From NCBI RefSeq assembly GCF_023369855.1, contig NZ_JAMBPP010000003.1, forward strand, positions 62,001 through 126,000: a stretch of 64,000 nucleotides of DNA, written 5' to 3'. Each line of letters opens with the position of its first letter. Positions within the stretch are counted from its first letter, which is position 1. This document shows positions 36,335 through 45,600 of the stretch, in pieces. Source of the stretch: Actinotalea alkalitolerans. Its GTDB lineage: Bacteria > Actinomycetota > Actinomycetes > Actinomycetales > Cellulomonadaceae. Made by a program: the position numbers and the translations under genes. The notes under the pieces were generated by a model that worked only from the letters and a program-made list of their open reading frames with translations, ran no database searches and was not told where the DNA came from.

Positions 36335-37795
36335 TCAGCCCGCGGTCGCCGAGGTGCGCAGCTCGCGGATCACGGTGACCGTGATCTCGCCGGGGTAGCT
36401 GAGGTCCTTCTCGATGTGCTGGGCGATCGTGCGAGCCAACCCGGGCATCGCCTCGTCGTCCACGACCGTGGGCTCGACGATCACCCTGACCTCGCGACCC
36501 GCCGACATCGCGACAGCCCGTCGGACCCCGTCGTGCGCGGCGACGAGCGACTCGAGGGACTCCATCCGGTCGATGTACTGGTCGAGCTCCTCCCGGCGGG
36601 CTCCGGGCCGGGAGGCCGAGCAGGCGTCGGCTGCCTGCACCAGGACGGCTTCGACGGTCGTGGGAGGCACCTCGTCATGGTGCGCGGCGATGGCGTTGAC
36701 GACGTCCGGGTCCTCACCGTGGCGTCGCGCGAGCTCGGCACCCACCAGCGCGTGGGTCCCGGGGACCTCGCCCCGCAGGGCCTTGCCGATGTCGTGCAGG
36801 AAGGCGGCCCGCCGGGCGACGTCGACGTCAGCCCCGATCTCGGCCGCGAGCATCGCGGCGATCTGAGCCGACTCGACCAGGTGCGCGAGCACGTTCTGCC
36901 CGTAGCTCGTGCGCAGCCGGAGCCGGCCCATGACCTCGACCAGCTCGGGGTGCAGGCCCCGGACTCCTGCCCGCTCAGCGGCCTCGTGACCGGCCGCCAC
37001 AGCGCGGTCCTGGGCTCCGGCCAGCGCGTCTGCGTAGGCGATCTCGATCCGCTGGGGGTGGATGCGCCCGTCGCTGATCAGCGACTCCAGTGCGACGGCT
37101 GCCACCTCGCGCCGCTCGGGGTCGAAGCTTGACAGGGTGACCGAGTCAGGGGTGTCGTCGATGATCACGTTGACCCCGGTGATCGCCTCGAAGGTCCGGA
37201 TGTTGCGACCCTCCTTGCCGATGATCCGGCCCTTCATCTCCTCCGCAGGCAGGGGGACCACGGTCACCACGCTCTGGGAGCTGGTCGGTGCCGCGAGCCG
37301 CTGGACCGCCGTCGCCAGCACCTTCCGCGCACGGTCGTCGGCCTGGCGTCGTGCCGCGGCCTCGGCGCGTCGTACCTCGGCGGCCGCCTCGTGGGTGGCC
37401 TGGCCGACGATGCGCCTGACCTGCTCGGCCCGGGCCTGCTCGGCGGACAGCCCCGACACCGCCTCGAGGGCCTCCTGAGCCTGGCGGTCGGTGTCGCGCC
37501 GGAGCTGCTCGACGCTCTCGAGCTCGACACGCAGCTGTTCGGCACGCTGCGTCGCGGACTCCAGCCGCTCGCGGGACTCGCGACGTTCGACCGCGATCTC
37601 CCGCTCACGTTCGGCGACCCGGTGCTCGCGGCGCTCGACGTCCTGGAGCGCCGAACGCGCCTCGGCCTTGATCGACGCGACGTCCTCCACGGCCTGCCGG
37701 CGCTGCACGTCGGCCTCACGTCGGGCCAGCAGGACGAGCAGCAGGGCCACCAGGCACGCGAGCAGCAGCACGAGGATGGTCAGGGCTTCGCCCAC
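36335..37795 (-). CDS. rny: Ribonuclease Y
   Basis: A membrane-anchored endoribonuclease that starts mRNA decay. The 486-residue protein has an N-terminal membrane helix (about 5-24), a long coiled coil (about 28-170), a KH domain with GRIIGKEGRNIR at about 198-209, and an HD domain with HDIGK and HHDE motifs. GTG at 37795 has a GGAG ribosome binding site. Its place downstream of recX is usual in Micrococcales. RNase J is encoded 18 kb away. Confidence 0.94.
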   Translation of the reverse strand: MGEALTILVLLLACLVALLLVLLARREADVQRRQAVEDVASIKAEARSALQDVERREHRVAEREREIAVERRESRERLESATQRAEQLRVELESVEQLRRDTDRQAQEALEAVSGLSAEQARAEQVRRIVGQATHEAAAEVRRAEAAARRQADDRARKVLATAVQRLAAPTSSQSVVTVVPLPAEEMKGRIIGKEGRNIRTFEAITGVNVIIDDTPDSVTLSSFDPERREVAAVALESLISDGRIHPQRIEIAYADALAGAQDRAVAAGHEAAERAGVRGLHPELVEVMGRLRLRTSYGQNVLAHLVESAQIAAMLAAEIGADVDVARRAAFLHDIGKALRGEVPGTHALVGAELARRHGEDPDVVNAIAAHHDEVPPTTVEAVLVQAADACSASRPGARREELDQYIDRMESLESLVAAHDGVRRAVAMSAGREVRVIVEPTVVDDEAMPGLARTIAQHIEKDLSYPGEITVTVIRELRTSATAG

Positions 37796-37825
37796 GCGTG
37801 GCTCCTTCCGCCCGGTGGGACCGGA

Positions 37826-38395
37826 TCAGTCGAGATCGTCGACCGTGGGTTCCCACGGCTCCTGGGCACCATCGTCCACCATCTCGCGGACGAGCCGTGA
37901 CGCCAGGCCCATCGGGTACCCCTTCCGTGCCAGCATCCCCATCGCCCGGCGCGCCCTGACCTCGGGGTCCAGCCGCGCTCCGGTGGCCCAGCGCTTGCGC
38001 AGCAGGTCCCGAGCTCGTTGCTCCTCGTCCTCGGCCGAGACCGTCGAGAGGGCAGCCTCGGCCTCGTCGGCCCCGACCCCTTTGCGCTGCAGCTCGACCG
38101 CCAGCGCACGCCTCGCCAGGCCGCGCGACTCCAGCTGCGAACGCACCAGCATCTGGGCGTACTCGGCGTCGTCGATCAGACCGACGTCGGTGAAGCGGTC
38201 GAGCACGCGCTCGACGACTGCCTCCTCGATCCCCCGTCGGGTCAGGGCCTCGGCGAGCTGGTGACGGCTGCGCGGGGCACCGGTCAGGAGCCGCAGGACG
38301 ATCGACCTCGCAGTCGACTCCGGGTCGGCATCGGTGTCAGCCCTTGCACCCGCGGAGGGCTGCACCGGACCGGCACCCCGCGACCCGCGACCCAT
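37826..38395 (-). CDS. recX: Regulatory protein RecX
   Basis: RecX modulates RecA filament growth. The 189-residue protein has three-helix repeats with RSRHQLAEALTRRGIEEAVVERVLDRFTDVGLIDDAEYAQMLV and a later KGYPMGLASRLVREM segment. The N-terminal 25 residues are disordered. It starts 5 bases after the recA stop on the same strand and has little room for its own promoter, so it is probably made at a low level by recA read-through. Confidence 0.93.
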   Translation of the reverse strand: MGRGSRGAGPVQPSAGARADTDADPESTARSIVLRLLTGAPRSRHQLAEALTRRGIEEAVVERVLDRFTDVGLIDDAEYAQMLVRSQLESRGLARRALAVELQRKGVGADEAEAALSTVSAEDEEQRARDLLRKRWATGARLDPEVRARRAMGMLARKGYPMGLASRLVREMVDDGAQEPWEPTVDDLD

Positions 38396-38400
38396 CGGAC

Positions 38401-39441
38401 TCAGAAGTCGACGCCGGGGGTCGTGTCGGCCGGCGCGTCGACGCGTGCTCCGATGCCGAGCTTCTCCTTGATCTTCTTCTCGATCTCGTCAGCCAGGTCA
38501 GGGTTGTCCCGCAGGAACCCACGGGCGTTCTCCTTGCCCTGCCCGAGCTGGTCGCCCTCGTAGGTGTACCAGGCCCCCGACTTGCGGACGAAGCCCTGCT
38601 CGACACCCATGTCGATCAGCCCGCCCTCCCGCGAGATGCCGACACCGTAGATGATGTCGAACTCCGCCTGCTTGAACGGCGGGGCCATCTTGTTCTTGAC
38701 GACCTTGACCCGGGTCCGGTTGCCGACCGCGTCGGTCCCCTCCTTGAGCGTCTCGATGCGACGGATGTCGAGCCGTACCGAGGCGTAGAACTTGAGCGCC
38801 TTGCCACCGGTCGTGGTCTCGGGCGAGCCGAAGAACACACCGATCTTCTCGCGCAGCTGGTTGATGAAGATGGCGGTCGTGCCCGAGGTGCTGAGCGCCC
38901 CGGCGATCTTGCGCAGGGCCTGGGACATCAGTCGCGCCTGCAGACCGACGTGGCTGTCCCCCATCTCGCCCTCGATCTCGGCCTTGGGGACCAACGCCGC
39001 CACGGAGTCGATCACCACGATGTCGATCGCGCCCGACCGGATCAGCATGTCCATGATCTCCAGGGCCTGCTCACCGGTGTCCGGCTGGGAGACGAGCAGC
39101 GCGTCGGTGTCGACACCCAGCTTCTTGGCGTACTCCGGGTCCAGCGCGTGCTCGGCGTCGATGAAGGCCGCGATGCCCCCGGCGCGCTGGGCGTTGGCCA
39201 CCGCGTGCAGGGCGACCGTCGTCTTGCCGCTGGACTCGGGCCCGTAGATCTCCACCACCCGACCACGCGGCAGACCGCCGATGCCCAGGGCGACGTCCAG
39301 GGCGATCGACCCTGTCGGGATCACCTCGACCGGGGCTCGACCGTCGTCACCCAGACGCATGATCGAGCCCTTGCCGAACTGTCGGTCGATCTGACCGAGT
39401 GCAGCCTCCAGGGCCTTGGAACGATCTGCGGGAGCGGCCAT
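38401..39441 (-). CDS. recA: Recombinase RecA
   Basis: RecA drives strand exchange and activates LexA self-cleavage. The 346-residue protein has Walker A GPESSGKT at 67-74, Walker [11 protein letters not shown], the L2 region [22 protein letters not shown] and an acidic C-terminus. No intein is present. A GAGGTGACAC ribosome binding site precedes the ATG. The 5' untranslated region is about 150 bases, with a LexA box upstream. Confidence 0.98.
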   Translation of the reverse strand: MAAPADRSKALEAALGQIDRQFGKGSIMRLGDDGRAPVEVIPTGSIALDVALGIGGLPRGRVVEIYGPESSGKTTVALHAVANAQRAGGIAAFIDAEHALDPEYAKKLGVDTDALLVSQPDTGEQALEIMDMLIRSGAIDIVVIDSVAALVPKAEIEGEMGDSHVGLQARLMSQALRKIAGALSTSGTTAIFINQLREKIGVFFGSPETTTGGKALKFYASVRLDIRRIETLKEGTDAVGNRTRVKVVKNKMAPPFKQAEFDIIYGVGISREGGLIDMGVEQGFVRKSGAWYTYEGDQLGQGKENARGFLRDNPDLADEIEKKIKEKLGIGARVDAPADTTPGVDF

Positions 39442-39601
39442 GTGTCACCTCGTGGTTCGTGGGGCGCGAACGCCCTTCTGATGTCGTTCAGGTCTGTTGT
39501 CTCGTGCTCGTGGCGACGCTACGCGCAGCCTCTGACATCCCCGTCCGGCACCTGCACGGAGGTGGGGATCCCGGCCGACTGCGCGCCTGTGGACACTCTA
39601 G

Positions 39602-39617
39602 CCGAACAGGTGTTCGA
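39602..39617. promoter_or_regulatory. LexA box of recA
   Basis: CCGAACAGGTGTTCGA has one mismatch to the LexA consensus (CCGAAC for TCGAAC). On the minus strand it is followed 2 bases later by TAGAGT (39595-39600), a likely -10, so LexA would cover the promoter. It lies 161 bases before the recA ATG. Confidence 0.88.
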
Positions 39618-39651
39618 CTGCCGGACGGTGCCGGGACGACACGCCGGACCG

Positions 39652-40452
39652 TCAACGCAGGAGCAGCCGCTCGATCCGCAGAGCCGTCCAGGCCGTCCCG
39701 AGCAGGCCCATCCCCACCAGGTACCCGACGTGCACGAGCATCCCCGCACCGACCTCGTCGAGCATGAGGTCCCGCACCATCGCCACCCCGTGGTAGAGCG
39801 GCGTGGCCTGGACCACCCACTGCAGCACCGGTGGGTAGGTCGAGAGCGGGAAGAAGGTCGCCGAGAACAGGAACATCGGCAGGATCGCGAGCTGGACGTA
39901 CTCGAAGTCCGACCATGTGCGCATGTACGTCGTCGTGGCCATGCCGACCGAGGCGAAGGCCCACCCGATCAGGCTGGCCGCGGGGACCGCGAGGACCGCC
40001 GTCCAGGTGGTCACCGCCCCGGCCGCCACCGCGACCGCGAGGAACGCCCCCGAGTAGACCACCCCTCGCAGCAGGGCCCACGAGATCTCGCCCACCGCGA
40101 TGTCCCGTGGGCCGAGCGGCGTCGAGAGCACCGAGTCGTACAGACGGGCGTACTTGAGCTTGAAGAAGACGTTGGTCGTGGAGTCGAAGATCGCGCCGTT
40201 CATCGCCGACGCAGCGAGCAGCGCCGGGGCCACGAACACGACGTAGGGCACCAGCCGCCCGTCGCCCGTCGCGACGTCACCGACCAGGGCCCCGATGCCG
40301 ACCCCCATGGCGAACAGGAAGAAGACCGGCTCGAAGAAGCCCGACACGATGATCGACCACGTCCTGCGCGAGGACCGGTAGTTCCGCTCGACCAGCATCC
40401 GGGCCATGCCCGCACCGGCCGGCACGCGCGAGATGCGCTCCAGGACGGCCAC
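39652..40452 (-). CDS. ABC-2 type transporter permease (NodJ-like), second subunit
   Basis: A 266-residue permease with about six helices and a DRSTTNVFFKLKYARLYDSVLSTPLGPRD-like amphipathic segment typical of ABC-2 export permeases. It lies directly after the first permease on the same strand with no gap, so the three genes 42208-39652 form one operon. It shares pattern with its neighbour (YVVFVAPxLLAAS ... MPxSLFSxTFFPLxxxP), indicating duplication. The substrate is unknown; lipooligosaccharide or drug export is the usual family assignment. Confidence 0.87.
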   Translation of the reverse strand: MAVLERISRVPAGAGMARMLVERNYRSSRRTWSIIVSGFFEPVFFLFAMGVGIGALVGDVATGDGRLVPYVVFVAPALLAASAMNGAIFDSTTNVFFKLKYARLYDSVLSTPLGPRDIAVGEISWALLRGVVYSGAFLAVAVAAGAVTTWTAVLAVPAASLIGWAFASVGMATTTYMRTWSDFEYVQLAILPMFLFSATFFPLSTYPPVLQWVVQATPLYHGVAMVRDLMLDEVGAGMLVHVGYLVGMGLLGTAWTALRIERLLLR

Positions 40453-41268
40453 TCAGACCACCATCCGACCGCGCAGCACGCGGACCGAGAGCAGGTAGCC
40501 GCCCACCAGCCACACCGCCAGGTACGCGCAGTGCACCAGGACGCCACCCACCGTCGCGGTGCCAAGGACCAGCGCACGGCACGCCTCGACCGCGTGCCAC
40601 AGCGGCGTCACCCAGGCGACCGGCTGCAACCAGCCGGGCAGCTGCTCGATCGGGAAGAACGTCCCCGAGAACAGCGACATGGGCATCACGACGAAGCGGA
40701 ACATCAGCATGATGCCCTGGTCGTTGCGCAGGTTCGCCGAGTACGCGAAGCAGCAGCTCGCGAACGCCATCCCCCCGAGCACCGAGACGGGAACGGCGAG
40801 CAGCCCCCACCACGACCGCACCGTGCCCAGCGCTGCCGCGATCACGAAGAAGACGATGGCGGCCGAGGTCACCCGCAGCAGCACGTACACGAGCTGCCCG
40901 AGCACGACGTCGCGCACACGCAACGGGGTCGCGAGCATGCCGTGGTAGATCGGGGTCCACTTGATCGAGCCGAGCACCGAGAACGTCGTCTCCCCCGCTG
41001 CGACCTGCAGCGTGCTCGCCGCGAGCAGCCCCGGCGCCACGAACACGACGTACGGGACGCCACCGACCCCGCCGGCCCCGCGGTCGACCAGCATGCCCAG
41101 GCCGATCCCCATCCCCGCGAGGTAGAGCAGCGGTGAGAGCGAGCTCGTGATGAGCGTGCTCACCCACACCCGCCGGTACTTGCGCAGCCAGTGCACCGCG
41201 ACCGCCTGCCAGCCGCCCCCAGCCAGGCGCTGCGCGCGGTCGGTGGTCACCTCGAGGTCGCTCGCCAC
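40453..41268 (-). CDS. ABC-2 type transporter permease (NodJ-like), first subunit
   Basis: A 271-residue permease with about six membrane helices (first at about 35-60, LITSSLSPLLYLAGMGIGLG). FVAPGLLAASTLQVAAGETTFSVLGSIKWTPIYHGMLATPLRVRD matches the ABC-2 family. It starts 1 base before the end of the ATPase gene region and is immediately followed by the second permease. The pair probably forms the heterodimeric channel of an exporter. Confidence 0.87.
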   Translation of the reverse strand: MASDLEVTTDRAQRLAGGGWQAVAVHWLRKYRRVWVSTLITSSLSPLLYLAGMGIGLGMLVDRGAGGVGGVPYVVFVAPGLLAASTLQVAAGETTFSVLGSIKWTPIYHGMLATPLRVRDVVLGQLVYVLLRVTSAAIVFFVIAAALGTVRSWWGLLAVPVSVLGGMAFASCCFAYSANLRNDQGIMLMFRFVVMPMSLFSGTFFPIEQLPGWLQPVAWVTPLWHAVEACRALVLGTATVGGVLVHCAYLAVWLVGGYLLSVRVLRGRMVV

Positions 41269-41269
41269 G

Positions 41270-42208
41270 TCAGTCGACCAAGGTGCGGCCGGTCAGGTGC
41301 AGGAAGACGTCCTCGAGGGTCGAGCGCCGCACCAGGGACGACAGCGGCTCGATGCCCCTGCGCGCGATCTCGGACTGCGCGGACTCACCGTCGGGCGTGT
41401 ACAGGAGCAGCCGGTCGGGGAGCACCTCGACCCGGTCTGCGATGCCGTCGACGTCGGCCAGGTGGGCCGTGTGGTCGTGGGTGTCGAAGCGCAGCTCGAG
41501 CACCTCACGGGTCGAGTGCTCGGCGATCAGCGCCCGCGGAGACCCTTCCGCCACGATGCGACCGTGGTCCATCACCACGAGCCGGTCGCACAGCTGCTCG
41601 GCCTCGTCCATGTAGTGGGTGGTGAGCACGAGCGTGACGCCCTCGCGCTTGAGCCGGAACAACCTGTCCCAGAGCACGTGCCGGGCCTGGGGGTCGAGCC
41701 CGGTCGTCGGCTCGTCGAGGAGCAGGATCTGCGGGGTGTTGACCAGTGCGCGCGCGATCGTCAGGCGGCGCTTCATCCCGCCGGACAGCGGCTCGACCAC
41801 CGATCGGGCCCGCTCGGAGAGCTGCGCGAACTCCAGCAGCTCCGCCGCTCGTTCACGGACGACCGGACGGGGAAGACCGAAGTAGCGTCCGTACACCCAG
41901 ATGTTCTCCTCGACGGTCAGCTCCTCGTCGAGGGAGTCCCGCTGCGGCACCACCCCGAGCCGGGCCCTGATGGCCGGACCCTGGGTGCCCGGGTCCATAC
42001 CCAGGATGCGCAGCGATCCCCCCGTGGGCGGCGAGACGCAGCCGATCATCCGCATCGTCGAGGACTTGCCCGCCCCGTTGGGGCCGAGGAAGCCGAAGGA
42101 CTCGCCGGGGTGCACGTCGACGTCGATCCCGTCGACCGCGGTGAAGTCGCCGAAGGTCTTGACCAGGCCACGGGCTCGGATGAGCGGCTCGCTGGGACTC
42201 AAGGGCAC
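41270..42208 (-). CDS. ABC exporter ATP-binding protein (NodI/DrrA-like)
   Basis: A 312-residue ATPase with Walker A GPNGAGKSS near 43-51, signature LSGGMKRRLTIARAL and Walker B ILLLDEPTTGLDPQ. The C-terminal domain of about 90 residues is typical of DrrA/NodI-type exporters. TAACGT at 42215-42220 lies 6 bases before the GTG, pointing to a leaderless operon mRNA. These three genes separate recA from the DUF3046 gene, which is next to recA in M. tuberculosis. Confidence 0.9.
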   Translation of the reverse strand: MPLSPSEPLIRARGLVKTFGDFTAVDGIDVDVHPGESFGFLGPNGAGKSSTMRMIGCVSPPTGGSLRILGMDPGTQGPAIRARLGVVPQRDSLDEELTVEENIWVYGRYFGLPRPVVRERAAELLEFAQLSERARSVVEPLSGGMKRRLTIARALVNTPQILLLDEPTTGLDPQARHVLWDRLFRLKREGVTLVLTTHYMDEAEQLCDRLVVMDHGRIVAEGSPRALIAEHSTREVLELRFDTHDHTAHLADVDGIADRVEVLPDRLLLYTPDGESAQSEIARRGIEPLSSLVRRSTLEDVFLHLTGRTLVD

Positions 42209-42262
42209 GCGGTGACGTTACTCGCACCTCACCCGGAATGAGACGTTTTCGGGCATCGACGC

Positions 42263-42493
42263 TCAGCCACGGCGTGCCGGACGCCGCTGGTCGCTCCCCC
42301 ACCGCGCGTGCTCGGGGACGTCCATCGCGTCGCACAGGGCACGCCAGACCTGTCGGGGCTCGGTGCCCTCCCCCAGCGCCTGGACGCTGGTCCGGTCGCC
42401 CAGGGCGCCCAGGACCTGGTCATGGGCGAGGCTCCGCCCGACCTGGCGACCGAAGACCTCGTCGACCAGGTCCCAGAACTCGGAGTAGCGCAC
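42263..42493 (-). CDS. DUF3046 domain-containing protein
   Basis: A 76-residue protein starting VRYSEFWDLVDEVFG, with DQVLGALGDRTSVQALGEGTEPRQVWRALCDAMDVP following, as in the actinobacterial DUF3046 family (Rv2738c position near recA). GTG at 42493 gives the usual start; GTG at 42499 is possible. Function is unknown; its conserved place beside recA suggests a link to recombination, which is inference. Confidence 0.85.
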   Translation of the reverse strand: MRYSEFWDLVDEVFGRQVGRSLAHDQVLGALGDRTSVQALGEGTEPRQVWRALCDAMDVPEHARWGSDQRRPARRG

Positions 42494-42649
42494 CCCCACA
42501 GCCTGCCACGGCCTCGACGGGCGCCGCCGTCCGGGCGAGCGCGACGGACGACCGGGTCGCGCGGGGAGCCGGGCGACCCGCACCGGGGCGCGGACGGCCG
42601 GCGAGCTGCAGGACGGGTGGGTGTCGGTCCCACCGGTCACACTGTTCGG

Positions 42650-45600
42650 GTGACCGCAGCCGGCCCTGGACACCACCCTGACGCGCTCGAGGGTTTCTCT
42701 GCTCCGGCACGGTCGTGGTTCGCCGGGGCCTTCGAGGCGCCGACCGCAGCACAGGCCGGTGCCTGGTCGGCCGTGAGCGCTGGTGACCACGCGCTCGTGG
42801 TGGCCCCGACGGGTTCGGGCAAGACCCTCGCCGCGTTCCTGTGGTCGCTGGACCGCCTGCTCGTCGAGCCGCCCCCCGACAACCCTCTGCTGCGCTGCCG
42901 GGTGCTCTACGTCTCGCCCCTCAAGGCGCTGGCCACCGACGTCGAGCGCAACCTGCGTTCTCCCCTGGTGGGGATCCGCCAGGCTGCCACCCGGTTGGGC
43001 ACCACCGTGCCCGAGGTCACGGTCGGGGTCCGGACCGGGGACACCCCACCGGCCGAACGCCGTGCCTTCGCGAGCCGGCCGCCGGACATCCTCATCACCA
43101 CCCCCGAGTCTCTCTTCCTGGTCCTGACCTCCGCTGCGCGGGCCGGCCTCGCCGGGGTGCGCACGGTGATCCTGGACGAGATCCACGCGGTCGCCTCGAC
43201 CAAGCGCGGCGCGCACCTCGCCCTGAGTCTCGAGCGCCTGGACGCCCTCCTCGAGGAGCACGCCGGCCCCGCCCAGCGGATCGGCCTGTCGGCCACGGTC
43301 CGACCGGTGGAGAGCGTCGCAGCCTTCCTGGGCGGGGCACGCACCGTGGCCGACCGCGGACGGCGGGTCCGCGTCGTCCAGCCCCCGTCGACCAAACGGG
43401 TCGAGGTCGAGATCGTCGTCCCGGTCCCTGACCTGTCCGACCTTCGCTCGGCGACCCTGGTGCCGGGCGCCTCTCCCGCGCCCCCCGCCGAGGAGGACCT
43501 GAGCGGGCCGGCCGCCGCCTCGCCACCACGACCCTCGATCTGGCCGCACGTCGAGGAGCGAGTCGTGGACCTCGTCGCGACGCACACCTCGACCCTGGTG
43601 TTCACCAACTCCCGCCGGGGTGCCGAACGGCTCACCGCCCGGATGAACGAGGTGTGGGCCGCCCGTCAGGGGCAGGACGTCCCCGACCCCGGGACCTTGC
43701 ACCCGGCCGACGTCCAGGCGCAGTCCGGCGCCGCCGCAGGGATCGACACGGCGGACGCCGCGACCGTCCTGGCACGGGCCCACCACGGCTCGATGAGCAG
43801 GGCCGAGCGGGTCCGCACCGAGTCCGAGCTCAAGGCCGGGACGCTGCCGGCCGTCGTGGCGACCTCCTCGCTCGAGCTGGGGATCGACATGGGTGCGGTC
43901 GACCTGGTCGTGCAGGTGGGGTCACCACCATCGGTCGCGTCAGGGCTCCAGCGGGTGGGCCGGGCCGGGCACCAGGTCGGTGCCGTCTCACGCGGGGTGG
44001 TCTTCCCGACCTTCCGCGGTGACCTCGTCCCCGCCGCGGTGATCGCCGACCGCATGCGACGAGGCGAGATCGAGCACCTGCGCGTTCCCGCCAACCCTCT
44101 GGACGTCCTGGCGCAGCAGGTGGTCGCGATGACCGCCGTCGACGACTGGTCGGTCACGGACCTGGCGCGGGTGGTGCGCCGCGCCGCGCCCTTCGCCACC
44201 CTGGGTGAGGCCACGCTGCGTGCCGTGCTCGACATGCTGGCCGGTCGGTACCCGAGCGAGGAGTTCGCCGAGCTGCGCCCGCGCATCGTCTGGGACCGCA
44301 GCACCGGGATGCTGACCGGGCGCCCCGGAGCCCTGCGACTGGCCGTCACGAGCGGTGGGACCATCCCGGACCGCGGTCTGTACGGGGTGTTCCTGGCGTC
44401 CGCGGCACCGACCGCCGTCCAGGACGCCGCGGTCATGGTCGACGAGGAGCGCAGCGGCGGGCGCACCCGGGGCGGCAAGCGCGTGGGTGAGCTCGACGAG
44501 GAGATGGTCTACGAGTCGCGGGTGGGCGACACGTTCACCCTGGGGTCGAGCACCTGGCGGATCGAGGACATCACCACCGACCGCGTCCTGGTGACCCCAG
44601 CCCCCGGGGTACCTGGGCGGCTCCCGTTCTGGAAGGGCGACTCCCCGGGTCGCCCGGCAGAACTGGGTCGGGCCATGGGCGCGTGGGTGCGGGACCTCGT
44701 CGCGACCGGTCACGACGCCGCACTGAGCACCGCACGCTCTGCGGGGCTGGACCCGTGGGCTGCGGAGAACCTCGTCACGTACCTCCAGGAGCAGCAGGAG
44801 GCCACCGGTCACGTCCCGGACGACGTCACCCTGGTCGTGGAACGGTTCCGCGACGAGATCGGCGACTGGAGGGTCGTGCTGCACTCGCCCTACGGCGCTC
44901 GGGTGCACGCGCCGTGGGCGCTGGTCATCGCGGCCCGCCTGCGTGAACGTCACGGCGTGGACGTCTCTGCGCTGCACGCCGACGACGGCATCGTGCTGCG
45001 TCTGCCCGACGTCGTGGGTTCGGGCGGCACCTGGGACCTGGCGTCCGGGCGCTGGACGCAGGAGACCACGGACGCTCCCGGGTTCGACGCCGCCGACCTG
45101 CTCCTGGAGCCCGACGAGGTCGCCGACGCCGTCCGGGCCGAGCTCGGCGGGTCGGCGATGTTCGGAGCACGGTTCCGCGAGGCCGCAGCACGTGCGCTGC
45201 TGCTGCCCCGGCGCCGACCCGACAAGCGGCAGCCGTTGTGGCAGCAACGCCAGCGCGCGGCCCAGCTGCTGTCCGTGGCGGCGCAGTTCCCGGACTTCCC
45301 GATCCTGCTCGAGGCGGTCCGCGAGTGCCTGCAGGACGACTTCGACGTCGAGGCGCTGACCCGGCTGATGAGCGACGTGGCGGCGCGCCGGGTCCGTGTG
45401 GTCGAGGTGACGACCTCCTCCCCCTCGCCCTTCGCGCAGTCGTTGCTCTTCGGCTACACCGCCCAGTTCCTCTACGACGGTGACGCGCCGCTGGCCGAGC
45501 GGCGGGCCGCGGCCCTGACCCTGGACCCGACCCTGCTGTCCGAGCTCCTCGGTCAGGGTGGCGCGTCACAGCTCGCCGACCTGCTCGACCCCGAGGCCGT

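Noticed and set aside
38344-41136. 930-codon open frame on the plus strand opposite recA and the ABC genes
   Set aside because: Long opposite-strand frames are expected at this G+C content; the protein is a low-complexity Asp/Arg/His composition with no domain, while the minus strand carries clear recA.
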